This document shows positions 1-5,829 of a stretch of 5,829 bases of DNA, piece by piece. The number at the start of each line of letters is the position of its first letter. The first letter of the stretch is position 1. Origin of the DNA: Saprospiraceae bacterium (lineage in GTDB: Bacteria > Bacteroidota > Bacteroidia > Chitinophagales > Saprospiraceae); the NCBI GenBank assembly GCA_020436955.1, contig JAGQWW010000192.1, positions 1 to 5,829 on the forward strand, written 5' to 3'. Position numbers and translations under genes: made by a program. The notes under the pieces were generated by a model. The model did no database searches. It had not been told where the DNA came from and saw only the letters and a list, made by a program, of their open reading frames with translations.

Positions 1-687
1 CACATTCCATACAGCTCCATAATATTGTTCGGCAACTTCGTGTCTAGGAGCACTAATGGCTATTTCCTGATAACCATCCTGGTTGATATCGCCCAGGGCG
101 GTAATTGCATGACCAAACCTGTCATCCCGTTGCAATGAGGGAAAATCTGTTTTATCCAGCCAATTATGCCCTTTTATTGCTCCGTCTGCGGCCATCAAAA
201 GAATCAATACTCCACCTGCATCTTTGTATTGAAGGTTGGTTTCATAATCAGGAAAACCCAATGCTAAATCAGGCACCCCATCGCTGTTGATATCCCCGAT
301 TCCTTCCAACGAATATCCATGTCTACCCGTAGTTCCCAAATCTTCAGGACCTTGGAATACATACTTAAAAAGTGTATCCGTCAAATTCAAAGTTCGCTTA
401 ACTGTTCCATCGGCCTTCATGAGGTTGATAAAAAAGGTACCCAATCGTTCATATTGAGTTGGGGTGATAGAATCTTGGTACAAAGCACCAATACCCAGAT
501 CGGGAATGCCGTCATTATCCAAATCACCAATGTTGGCAATAGCCTGACCAAAGTGGGCATCATTTGCTAATGGGATATTAAATCCACCTTGTTGATGACC
601 AATGACTTCAACATGGTTGATTTGTGCAGAAGATGTGAACCATCCTAATAAGAATACGAGAAAAGGGAAGTAATTTTGCGGCGTCAT
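1..687 (-). CDS. Secreted FG-GAP repeat protein, N-terminal part (runs off left edge)
   Basis: The minus-strand frame is open from an ATG at 685-687 to base 1, giving 229 codons with no stop. The C-terminus lies outside the window. Residues 1-21 look like a signal peptide: a hydrophobic core FPFLVFLLGWF, then SSA|Q as a likely cleavage site. Three FG-GAP/integrin-alpha-like repeats follow at about residues 46-68, 124-146 and 191-214. Each has the pattern FG or HG, then GD(L/I)(D/N)xDGxx(D/E)(L/I), the calcium-binding DxDxDG-type loop. The blade strands between them contain LGTFFI, AGGVLIL and YGAVWNV. This family forms extracellular beta-propellers, often in adhesins or large surface proteins; in Bacteroidota many are exported by the type IX system. 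Its exact role is unknown. A second in-frame ATG at 715-717 would add ten residues (MVQRVKTHTT), giving a more positive n-region, so the start is uncertain. The gene is divergent from uvrA. Confidence 0.88.
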   Translation of the reverse strand, partial: MTPQNYFPFLVFLLGWFTSSAQINHVEVIGHQQGGFNIPLANDAHFGQAIANIGDLDNDGIPDLGIGALYQDSITPTQYERLGTFFINLMKADGTVKRTLNLTDTLFKYVFQGPEDLGTTGRHGYSLEGIGDINSDGVPDLALGFPDYETNLQYKDAGGVLILLMAADGAIKGHNWLDKTDFPSLQRDDRFGHAITALGDINQDGYQEIAISAPRHEVAEQYYGAVWNV

Positions 688-795
688 AGTTGTATGAGTT
701 TTTACTCTTTGTACCATTATTCGCAAAAAGGTATCAACCTGTATCAGATTTCTTTGTTGTTTCTATTTTTCACCCAGCACAAAAGATGGTAATTT

Positions 796-804
796 TATCT
801 TTTG
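796..804 (+). promoter_or_regulatory. Candidate uvrA promoter -7 element
   Basis: TATCTTTTG resembles the Bacteroidota -7 element TAnnTTTG with one extra base. Transcription would then begin near 811, leaving a leader of about 18 bases that contains the ribosome-binding site. No TTG lies at the usual distance upstream, so this is a weak call from sequence pattern alone. Confidence 0.28.
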
Positions 805-816
805 TTTTTTTCCAAA

Positions 817-824
817 AGAAAGGA
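817..824 (+). promoter_or_regulatory. Ribosome-binding site of uvrA
   Basis: AGAAAGGA sits four bases before the ATG at 829. It decides the start: the same frame is open back to a TTG at 802, but that codon lies upstream of this site and overlaps the candidate promoter. The family's N-terminus fits the ATG, with roughly 20 variable residues before the conserved IKGARANNLKNID. Confidence 0.65.
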
Positions 825-828
825 CCCC

Positions 829-3675
829 ATGGCAGAGCAAAAGGATGTAGAAGTACTCGAAAAACCGGTAGCTGAACGTTTTCGATCCGAGATTTTTATT
901 AAGGGTGCCCGAGCCAATAATCTAAAGAATATCGATTTGCATATTCCTAAGAATCAGTTGGTTGTGGTGACAGGGGTCTCCGGTTCGGGGAAGTCCAGCA
1001 TTACCATGGATACGCTTTATGCAGAAGGTCAACGCAGATATGTAGAAAGTCTGAGCTCTTATGCTCGCCAGTTTTTGGGAAGGATGAAAAAGCCTGATGT
1101 AGATTTTATAAAAGGAATTTGTCCTGCCATCGCCATAGAGCAAAAAGTTACTACCGGAAACAACCGTTCAACGGTTGGTTCTATGACAGAGATTTACGAC
1201 TTCCTTCGACTATTGTACGCAAGAATTGGAAAAACCTATTCACCGATTTCAGGAGAATTGGTAAAGCGACATACCGTTTCTGATGTAACAGACTTTATCG
1301 GAAGTTTGGATGAAGGAGCGCGTGTCCACGTGTTCATTCCACTTCCAACCAAATATGAAGATCGTACCCTTAACCAGGAACTATCACTTTTATTAAAGAA
1401 AGGATATACCAGGGTCTATTATAACGGTGAACTTAGCTATATCGAAGACTTTTTGAAGGATTGCCCCCTTGATTTAAAGAAAACGCTCAATCAATTCAAG
1501 GAGGTTGATCTAAGAGTTCTCATTGACCGTTTTGCTGTAAAGAAGGACGACGAGGAGAATATGAAACGGATAGCGGACTCCATTCAAACCGCATTTTACG
1601 AAAGTGAAGGTAATTGCATTGTCGCTCCTGAAAATGGTGACATAGCTACCTTTAACAATCGTTTTGAGTTGGATGGTATGGAGTTTATCGAACCCACACC
1701 ACAACTTTTCAACTACAATAATTCCCTGGGTGCCTGTCCGCAATGTGAAGGATATGGCAAAATCATGGGGATTGATGAAAAGAAAGTGGTACCGGATCCA
1801 TCTAAGTCAGTTTATGAAGGTGCCATAGCCTGTTGGAAAGGTGATAAGTTTGGCCAATGGCTTGACGATTTTCTAACGGTAGCACATAACTTTGATTTTC
1901 CAATTCACAAACCATATGAAGAGTTGCCAAAAGCAGAAAGGAAATTGCTGTGGACCGGCAATAAATTCTTCAGGGGGATTAATGACTTCTTCCAGGAATT
2001 GGAAGAAAAAACCTACAAGATTCAAAACCGGGTGATGCTGGCAAGGTATCGTGGCCGGACCACCTGTCCTACTTGTGACGGCGGTAGATTAAGACCTGAA
2101 GCTACGTTTGTGAAAATTGCAGGGATGGATATTTCCGAACTAGTGGATATGCCAATCAGCAATTTATCTGAGCACTTTGATAAAGTAGAGCTTTCTGATT
2201 ATGACCTGCAAGTTGGTAAACGATTGTTGCTGGAAATCAGAGCTCGTTTAAGTTTTATGAAAGATGTGGGATTGGGCTATTTAACCCTTTCAAGAGTTTC
2301 AAACACTCTAAGTGGAGGAGAAACTCAACGCATTAATCTAACCAGAACGCTTGGATCCAATCTGACCAGCTCCATGTATTTGTTGGATGAACCAAGTGTT
2401 GGATTGCATCCTAGAGATACTTTCAGACTGGTGAGGGTGTTGAAAAATCTGCGTGATTTAGGAAATACAGTTGTTGTTGTAGAGCATGAGGAAGAAGTAA
2501 TCAAAAATGCAGATTACCTGGTTGATATTGGGCCTAGAGCGGGAGTGCACGGTGGAGAAGTTGTATTTGCGGGCCCCTACAAAGATATTTACAACGCTGC
2601 TGAAGAAAGTCTCACTACCAAATACATGAGTGAGCAAATGCAAATACCTGTTCCAAAAAACAGGCGTAAATGGGTCCGTAGTCTTGATTTGCTGGGTGCC
2701 AAACAACATAACCTTAAAAACATTGATGTCAAATTTCCATTGAATACACTTACGGTTGTTACTGGGGTTTCTGGTAGTGGGAAAACGACTTTGGTTAAGC
2801 AAATTCTATATCCTGCTTTAAAGAAACACCTGGAAGAAGTGGTTCCCCAATCTCCGGGTTTGCACAAATCGCTTGAAGGTGACCTGTCCATTTTGACAGG
2901 GGTAGAGATGGTTAACCAAAGTCCAATCGGAAAGTCATCCCGTTCCAATCCTGTAACTTATGTCAAAGCATATGATAGCATAAGAGATTTGATGGCCAAA
3001 CAGCAATTGTCCCGGATCCGTGGATTTCAACCTAAACATTTCTCTTTTAACGTAGAAGGTGGGCGTTGTGAAAACTGTAAGGGTGAAGGAGAGATAGTAG
3101 TAGAAATGCAGTTCCTGGCTGATGTGAAATTGGAATGTGAAGACTGTAAAGGTCAGCGTTTTAAACAAGAAGTCCTGGATGTTACTTACAAGAATAAAAA
3201 CATCTATGACATTCTGAACCTTACCGTTGAGGAAGCATTGGAATTTTTTGCCGATAAAGGTGATATTCTGACCAAAATTCGTCCTTTGTATGATGTTGGA
3301 TTAGGTTATGTACAATTGGGGCAGTCCTCCAGTACATTATCAGGAGGAGAGGCCCAACGTGTAAAACTGGCCAGCTTCCTTTCTAGGGGATCAACTTCTG
3401 AGCATATATTTTTCATTTTTGATGAGCCTACTACAGGATTGCATTTCCACGATATTCAAAAATTGTTGGATGCGCTAAACGCCCTTGTAGAAAACGGGCA
3501 TACGGTGCTGGTGGTAGAGCACAATATGGAGATTATCAAATCAGCAGACTGGGTTGTTGATCTAGGTCCGGAAGGAGGAGCAGAAGGAGGAAACCTGGTG
3601 TTCCAGGGTAAACCGGAAGAGCTGGTGAAGGTCAAATCTTCCTATACAGGACAGTTTTTAAAAGAGAAGATTTAA
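829..3675 (+). CDS. uvrA: UvrABC excinuclease subunit A (UvrA)
   Basis: The 948-residue product is close to the E. coli length of about 940. UvrA is a dimeric ABC-type ATPase that finds helix-distorting DNA damage and loads UvrB in nucleotide excision repair in the cytoplasm. Both ATPase domains look intact. The first has Walker A GVSGSGKS (49-56), signature LSGGETQR (494-501), Walker B MYLLDEP (516-522) and switch His553. The second has Walker A GVSGSGKT (646-653), signature LSGGEAQR (837-844), Walker B DEP (865-867) and His898. The C-terminal zinc module is complete: C747, C750, C770, C773, spaced CX2CX19CX2C. The N-terminal zinc module is not: C303 and C306 are present, but the preceding CPxCG pair is replaced by LDGM (281-284). 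A conserved CPTC follows at 413-416. The wording is Bacteroidota-like. No intrinsic terminator is evident downstream, and the next gene starts 664 bases away, so it is probably monocistronic. Confidence 0.98.
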   Translation: MAEQKDVEVLEKPVAERFRSEIFIKGARANNLKNIDLHIPKNQLVVVTGVSGSGKSSITMDTLYAEGQRRYVESLSSYARQFLGRMKKPDVDFIKGICPAIAIEQKVTTGNNRSTVGSMTEIYDFLRLLYARIGKTYSPISGELVKRHTVSDVTDFIGSLDEGARVHVFIPLPTKYEDRTLNQELSLLLKKGYTRVYYNGELSYIEDFLKDCPLDLKKTLNQFKEVDLRVLIDRFAVKKDDEENMKRIADSIQTAFYESEGNCIVAPENGDIATFNNRFELDGMEFIEPTPQLFNYNNSLGACPQCEGYGKIMGIDEKKVVPDPSKSVYEGAIACWKGDKFGQWLDDFLTVAHNFDFPIHKPYEELPKAERKLLWTGNKFFRGINDFFQELEEKTYKIQNRVMLARYRGRTTCPTCDGGRLRPEATFVKIAGMDISELVDMPISNLSEHFDKVELSDYDLQVGKRLLLEIRARLSFMKDVGLGYLTLSRVSNTLSGGETQRINLTRTLGSNLTSSMYLLDEPSVGLHPRDTFRLVRVLKNLRDLGNTVVVVEHEEEVIKNADYLVDIGPRAGVHGGEVVFAGPYKDIYNAAEESLTTKYMSEQMQIPVPKNRRKWVRSLDLLGAKQHNLKNIDVKFPLNTLTVVTGVSGSGKTTLVKQILYPALKKHLEEVVPQSPGLHKSLEGDLSILTGVEMVNQSPIGKSSRSNPVTYVKAYDSIRDLMAKQQLSRIRGFQPKHFSFNVEGGRCENCKGEGEIVVEMQFLADVKLECEDCKGQRFKQEVLDVTYKNKNIYDILNLTVEEALEFFADKGDILTKIRPLYDVGLGYVQLGQSSSTLSGGEAQRVKLASFLSRGSTSEHIFFIFDEPTTGLHFHDIQKLLDALNALVENGHTVLVVEHNMEIIKSADWVVDLGPEGGAEGGNLVFQGKPEELVKVKSSYTGQFLKEKI

Positions 3676-3776
3676 GTTCTGTACACTTTGGTTGTTTTAT
3701 ATTTCTCTTCCATCTGGTCTATAAAAAGAATTCAGGCTAAATTTGGTGGGCTTTATATCTATGGAAACTTCTTACC

Positions 3777-3860
3777 TGCGGTGCTTCGATGTCACTTTTG
3801 GCTTGACCCAAAAGTAACCAAAAAGTCAAGGCTGTATCCCTTTTTCCTCCCTCCAAATCC
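3777..3860. repeat. Bacteroidota-type dispersed intergenic repeat (CCAAAAGTAACCAAAAAGTC type)
   Basis: The core CCAAAAGTAACCAAAAAGTC at 3808-3827 is, from memory, a word that recurs between genes in many Bacteroidota. It is often mistranslated as small proteins containing DPKVTKKSRL; here the plus-strand frame reads exactly that. It can fold in two competing ways. ACTTTTGG (3794-3801) pairs with CCAAAAGT (3808-3815) around a six-base loop. That loop, CTTGAC (3802-3807), is itself complementary to GTCAAG (3825-3830). The edges are not defined by this window, and its copy number in this genome cannot be seen here. Confidence 0.55.
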
Positions 3861-3935
3861 TGCCCGCTCAAATAGTAAGGAAAAACCTACATGTCTCCAA
3901 ACTCGCACCTGATATTTTGAGTCTGACTTATTAAA

Positions 3936-3958
3936 GTAGGTTATATACTATTTGAGCG
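3936..3958. repeat. Third partial copy of the inverted-repeat arm
   Basis: TACTATTTGAGCG (3946-3958) is the exact reverse complement of 3865-3877, and twelve of its bases also repeat the right arm directly (4012-4023). It is preceded by GTAGGTT (3936-3942), complementary to AACCTAC at 3884-3890. The left arm can therefore pair either with this copy, as 13 plus 7 pairs around a small internal loop, or with the 22-bp right arm, but not with both. A weaker look-alike, GATATTTTGAGTC, lies at 3911-3923. Confidence 0.6.
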
Positions 3959-3982
3959 TCTACAATAATGGGTTTTGCTCAT

Positions 3983-3996
3983 ACATGGATCCATGT
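3983..3996. repeat. 14-bp perfect palindrome
   Basis: ACATGGATCCATGT is its own reverse complement. It lies inside the spacer of the 22-bp inverted repeat, just before the right arm. It has no spacer between half-sites and matches no operator I recognise. It may simply be part of the repeat's secondary structure. Confidence 0.45.
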
Positions 3997-4156
3997 TTAA
4001 CGGTTTTTCCTTACTATTTGAGCTAAAAGGGAAAAGGCCGTTATTAAGGACAAATTTTTGCAACTTGATTTTGATGTTTAGGTCATCAGGCTTTTCATAT
4101 ACCAATGATTTAAAAAGCTTGCTTTCATTTTGTAATTAGACCACCTTTTAGTTTAG

Positions 4157-4172
4157 TACCTAACGTTAGGTA
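4157..4172. promoter_or_regulatory. 16-bp perfect palindrome, candidate operator upstream of feoAB
   Basis: TACCTAACGTTAGGTA is perfectly self-complementary. The symmetry continues weakly outward: TTT at 4152-4154 pairs with AAA at 4175-4177 across a two-base mismatch. It ends 167 bases before the feoA start and lies upstream of both candidate promoter elements. The half-sites CCTAAC and GTTAGG recall words in DtxR/IdeR iron-regulator operators, but those have TTAGG and CCTAA in the opposite order, so this is not a clean match. It does not resemble a classical Fur box. Assignment as an operator is inference from symmetry and position. Confidence 0.35.
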
Positions 4173-4197
4173 TCAAATTACAGGACTGGGTATTTTA

Positions 4198-4224
4198 TTG
4201 AGGCTGGTTGAAAGATTACTTTTG
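4198..4224 (+). promoter_or_regulatory. Candidate feoAB promoter (distal)
   Basis: TACTTTTG at 4217-4224 matches the Bacteroidota -7 consensus TAnnTTTG exactly. A TTG at 4198-4200 lies 16 bases upstream, just short of the 17-23 usually quoted. A transcript would start near 4231 and give feoA a leader of about 110 bases. Caution: the same bases are part of a 12-bp inverted match to the intergenic repeat further left (4216-4227 against 3806-3817), so the resemblance to a promoter may be incidental. Confidence 0.35.
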
Positions 4225-4294
4225 GGTTTCAGGAATTTATTTAGAAAAATTCTTAATTGTGACTTTCGTCATGTTTTCAGTCCAAAATGAGCAT

Positions 4295-4302
4295 TAATTT
4301 TG
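4295..4302 (+). promoter_or_regulatory. Candidate feoAB promoter -7 element (proximal)
   Basis: TAATTTTG also fits TAnnTTTG exactly and would start transcription about 30 bases before the feoA ATG, a usual leader length. I find no TTG at 17-23 bases upstream, so it stands on the -7 element alone. Confidence 0.3.
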
Positions 4303-4339
4303 AACCGACAACATTGAGATTTTCCTGTAAAAATTCATT

Positions 4340-4576
4340 ATGGAACCAGTCCTAACCAACAACAGCCTGACTTCTCACCATGAGCACGAAATGCTTAAGG
4401 TGCTTGAGTTTACGGACCAGCGACTTGGCAGCAGGCTTATGTCCATGGGAGTTCTTCCCGGCAGCTTCCTTACAATCGAGCGCATTGCGCCTTATAGAGG
4501 TGGATATTGTCTTCGCATTAACGATAAAAAAATCGCCATCAGATATAGAGAGGCTGAGAGCATTATTGTAGAATGA
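4340..4576 (+). CDS. feoA: Ferrous iron transport accessory protein FeoA
   Basis: The 78-residue product is a single SH3-like FeoA domain, a usual length for the family. Diagnostic stretches are LGSRLMSMGVLPGSFLTI (residues about 30-47; compare the family pattern RLxxLGLxPG), then ERIAPYRGGY and the C-terminal IAIRYREAESIIVE (compare ALRxxEAxxI). FeoA is a small cytoplasmic protein thought to bind FeoB and modulate ferrous iron transport. The ATG at 4340 is preferred over Met18 (4391), because the family's first strand lies upstream of RLxxLG and the later start would crowd it. There is no clear Shine-Dalgarno sequence, as is common in Bacteroidota. Its TGA overlaps the ATG of feoB, indicating one operon with coupled translation. 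Iron-dependent control is expected for this pathway but is not proven by the sequence. Confidence 0.95.
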   Translation: MEPVLTNNSLTSHHEHEMLKVLEFTDQRLGSRLMSMGVLPGSFLTIERIAPYRGGYCLRINDKKIAIRYREAESIIVE

Positions 4577-5829
4577 GAGAAAACCGTGACGTAATTATAG
4601 CCCTTGTTGGAAATCCCAATAGCGGTAAATCATCTGTATTTAATCAGCTAACCGGGATGCGTCAACGAGTTGGTAATTTCCCCGGTGTCACGGTCGACAA
4701 AAAACTGGGTAAGGCCCTCATTTCCGAGGAATACGGCACCACTATCATCGACTTTCCAGGAACCTATAGTCTCTTCCCAAATTCACAAGATGAAAAAATT
4801 GTAGTCTCAACCTTTCTCAATGAAAAGGATGAGAACTATCCTGATATGGTGGTATATGTGGCAGACGTAACCAACCTGGAACGTCATCTGTTGCTGTTAA
4901 CCCAGATTCGGGATCTTGGTCTGCCGGTAATATTGGCTCTCAATATGAAGGATCTGGCAGAAAAGGAAGGCATAGTTTATAACCCGAATCTTTTATCCGA
5001 TTTGCTCAAAGTGCCAGTGATCCCTGTCAGTAGTCGAAGTGGTGAAAACTTTGATGTTTTAATTGAAAGCATCAAAAAAATGGTGGAAAAACTATCGGAG
5101 CAAACAAGTGAACCTCCATTTTACAAACAAGGACCTTTAGAAAAAAACGCTTCTCAGAATATTGCGGTGAAGTTGGGTATGGACAATCTTTACAAAGCTA
5201 AGCTGATTGCCCATCACCATAGTTGGCTTCCATTTTTAGAAGAAAAAGAGAGAAGTAAGATAGATAAAATTTGCAAAGACGCTGCTTTCGAAGACTTGCA
5301 GTTTCAAGTACGGGAGACGATGAACCGTTACGACAATTTCGTACCCATCGTTAGAAAAGTATTGCAAAAAACTGCCAGAAAAAACGCTTCCTGGACCGAT
5401 CGTCTCGATCAGATTGTATTGAATCGATTTTGGGGTCCGGTGGTATTCATTTTATTGATGGTATTGGTTTTCCAGGCTATATATTCCTGGTCAGGATATC
5501 CAATGGATTGGATTGAAAGCCTTTTTGTGTGGATGGGTGAATCAGTTAAAGCCACCTTGCCTGACAATTGGTTTACCGGCTTATTGACTGATGGTATTAT
5601 AGCAGGGCTGGGTGGGATTTTGGTCTTTGTACCCCAAATAGCCATTCTGTTTTTCCTCATTGCCATTTTGGAAGAAGTCGGTTATATGGCCAGAGCTGTA
5701 TTCATTTTTGACAACCTGATGCAAAAGTTCGGGCTGAACGGTCGAAGTATTGTAGCCTTGGTGTCGGGTGGAGCTTGTGCAATTCCAGCCGTAATGTCTA
5801 CCCGTACCATCAGTAATTGGAAAGAGCGT
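4573..5829 (+). CDS. feoB: Ferrous iron transporter FeoB, N-terminal part (runs off right edge)
   Basis: There are 419 codons with no stop; full FeoB proteins are usually about 650-800 residues, so roughly 60 percent is here. FeoB is the inner-membrane Fe(II) transporter with an N-terminal G-protein domain. The nucleotide motifs are in order: G1 GNPNSGKS (13-20), switch I NFPGVTVD with Thr40 as G2, G3 DFPG (60-63), G4 NMKD (124-127) and G5 near SSR (153-155). A helical, charged linker spans about 159-280. The first membrane helix is about 287-307, starting WGPVVFILL. The second is about 343-366, in the conserved stretch GLGGILVFVPQIAILFF, followed by EEVGYMARA (367-375), a FeoB hallmark. Near the end is SGGACAIPAVMSTRTI, with Cys402 at the place of the conserved pore-region cysteine (family form GxGCxxPA). 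The ATG overlaps the feoA stop (ATGA), so translation is likely coupled. Confidence 0.97.
   Translation, partial: MRENRDVIIALVGNPNSGKSSVFNQLTGMRQRVGNFPGVTVDKKLGKALISEEYGTTIIDFPGTYSLFPNSQDEKIVVSTFLNEKDENYPDMVVYVADVTNLERHLLLLTQIRDLGLPVILALNMKDLAEKEGIVYNPNLLSDLLKVPVIPVSSRSGENFDVLIESIKKMVEKLSEQTSEPPFYKQGPLEKNASQNIAVKLGMDNLYKAKLIAHHHSWLPFLEEKERSKIDKICKDAAFEDLQFQVRETMNRYDNFVPIVRKVLQKTARKNASWTDRLDQIVLNRFWGPVVFILLMVLVFQAIYSWSGYPMDWIESLFVWMGESVKATLPDNWFTGLLTDGIIAGLGGILVFVPQIAILFFLIAILEEVGYMARAVFIFDNLMQKFGLNGRSIVALVSGGACAIPAVMSTRTISNWKER

Larger units (their letters stand above)
688..828. other. Divergent intergenic region between the FG-GAP gene and uvrA
   Basis: These 141 bases must hold the start signals of two oppositely oriented genes, unless uvrA is read from further upstream. 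The sequence is AT-rich. TATCTTTTG at 796-804 faces uvrA, and TACCTTTTTG at 724-733 on the minus strand faces the FG-GAP gene. Each is one change, or one base of spacing, away from the Bacteroidota -7 consensus TAnnTTTG. Neither has a clear TTG at the expected upstream distance. I see no operator-like palindrome here. Confidence 0.5.
3866..4023. repeat. Perfect 22-bp inverted repeat enclosing 114 bases
   Basis: The left arm at 3866-3887 begins GCTCAAATAGTAAGG and ends AAAAACC. The right arm at 4002-4023 is its exact reverse complement, running from GGTTTTTCC to TTTGAGC. All 22 pairs match. The flanking bases (TGCCC on the left, TAAAA on the right) do not match each other, so I see no target-site duplication, and the interior has no open frame. 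The size, 158 bases with terminal inverted repeats, would suit a miniature mobile element, but a structured RNA or plain repeat remnant fits equally well. It has a long loop and no following T-run, so it is not a normal intrinsic terminator. Confidence 0.7.
3676..4339. other. Long intergenic region between uvrA and feoA
   Basis: This stretch has no credible protein gene. From left to right I see AT-rich sequence to about 3777; a Bacteroidota-type intergenic repeat with a hairpin at 3794-3830; a 22-bp inverted repeat with arms at 3866-3887 and 4002-4023; a third, shorter copy at 3936-3958; a 14-bp palindrome at 3983-3996; featureless AT-rich sequence from 4024 to about 4150; a 16-bp palindrome at 4157-4172; and two matches to the TAnnTTTG promoter element at 4217 and 4295. 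No convincing hairpin-plus-T-run terminator is visible for uvrA. A 74-codon open frame at 3688-3912 reads through the repeat and is not believed to be a gene. Confidence 0.75.

Noticed and set aside
105..570. Plus-strand open frames of 61 and 83 codons at the left end
   Set aside because: Both lie opposite the FG-GAP coding frame, whose repeats are clear. Their translations show no family features.
802..828. Extending UvrA by nine residues to a TTG start
   Set aside because: The TTG lies upstream of the AGAAAGGA ribosome-binding site and overlaps the candidate promoter. The ATG at 829 is correctly spaced from that site.
690..875. 61-codon plus-strand open frame over the uvrA start
   Set aside because: It overlaps the start of uvrA in another frame and has no recognisable content.
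922..3168. Several minus-strand open frames of 73-119 codons within uvrA
   Set aside because: They are antisense shadows of a well-conserved coding sequence, with no domains of their own.
3688..3912. 74-codon plus-strand open frame just after uvrA
   Set aside because: It reads straight through the intergenic repeat (DPKVTKKSRL) and into the left arm of the inverted repeat. There is no ribosome-binding site and no recognisable domain, so it is best seen as a translated repeat.
3866..4023. CRISPR array or intrinsic terminator
   Set aside because: There are only three copies, one of them partial, in mixed orientation and without regular spacers, so it is not CRISPR. The stem has a 114-base loop and no T-run, so it is not an intrinsic terminator.
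4380..4571. 63-codon frame inside feoA
   Set aside because: It is an alternative frame of feoA, whose own frame matches the family and couples to feoB.
5409..5666. 85-codon minus-strand frame inside feoB
   Set aside because: It is antisense to the conserved first membrane segments of FeoB and has no recognisable features.

Overview
The window looks like chromosomal DNA from a member of the Bacteroidota; I cannot place it below phylum. Three things point there. The UvrA protein has Bacteroidota-style wording (for example KVTTGNNRSTVGSMTE and QSPIGKSSRSNPVTY). A secreted FG-GAP repeat protein has a signal peptide ending in SSA|Q. Several upstream regions carry matches or near-matches to TAnnTTTG, the Bacteroidota -7 promoter element, and most starts lack a strong Shine-Dalgarno sequence.

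Layout, left to right. (1) Bases 1-687, minus strand: the first 229 codons of a secreted beta-propeller-type FG-GAP protein that runs off the left edge. (2) Bases 688-828: a divergent intergenic region. (3) Bases 829-3675, plus strand: a complete uvrA, encoding the damage-recognition ATPase of nucleotide excision repair. (4) Bases 3676-4339: a 664-base stretch without a credible gene. It holds a Bacteroidota-type intergenic repeat, a perfect 22-bp inverted repeat with a third, shorter copy between its arms, two perfect palindromes and candidate feo promoters. (5) Bases 4340-4576: a complete feoA. (6) Bases 4573-5829: the first 419 codons of feoB, overlapping the feoA stop by ATGA and running off the right edge.

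feoA and feoB form a translationally coupled ferrous-iron uptake operon. uvrA appears to be its own transcription unit, and nothing links it functionally to either neighbour. The protein-coding part is ordinary core and housekeeping content. I see no convincing new multi-gene system. The part most worth a second look is the intergenic DNA between uvrA and feoA, where repeats can pair in mutually exclusive ways and a 16-bp palindrome lies upstream of the iron-uptake operon.
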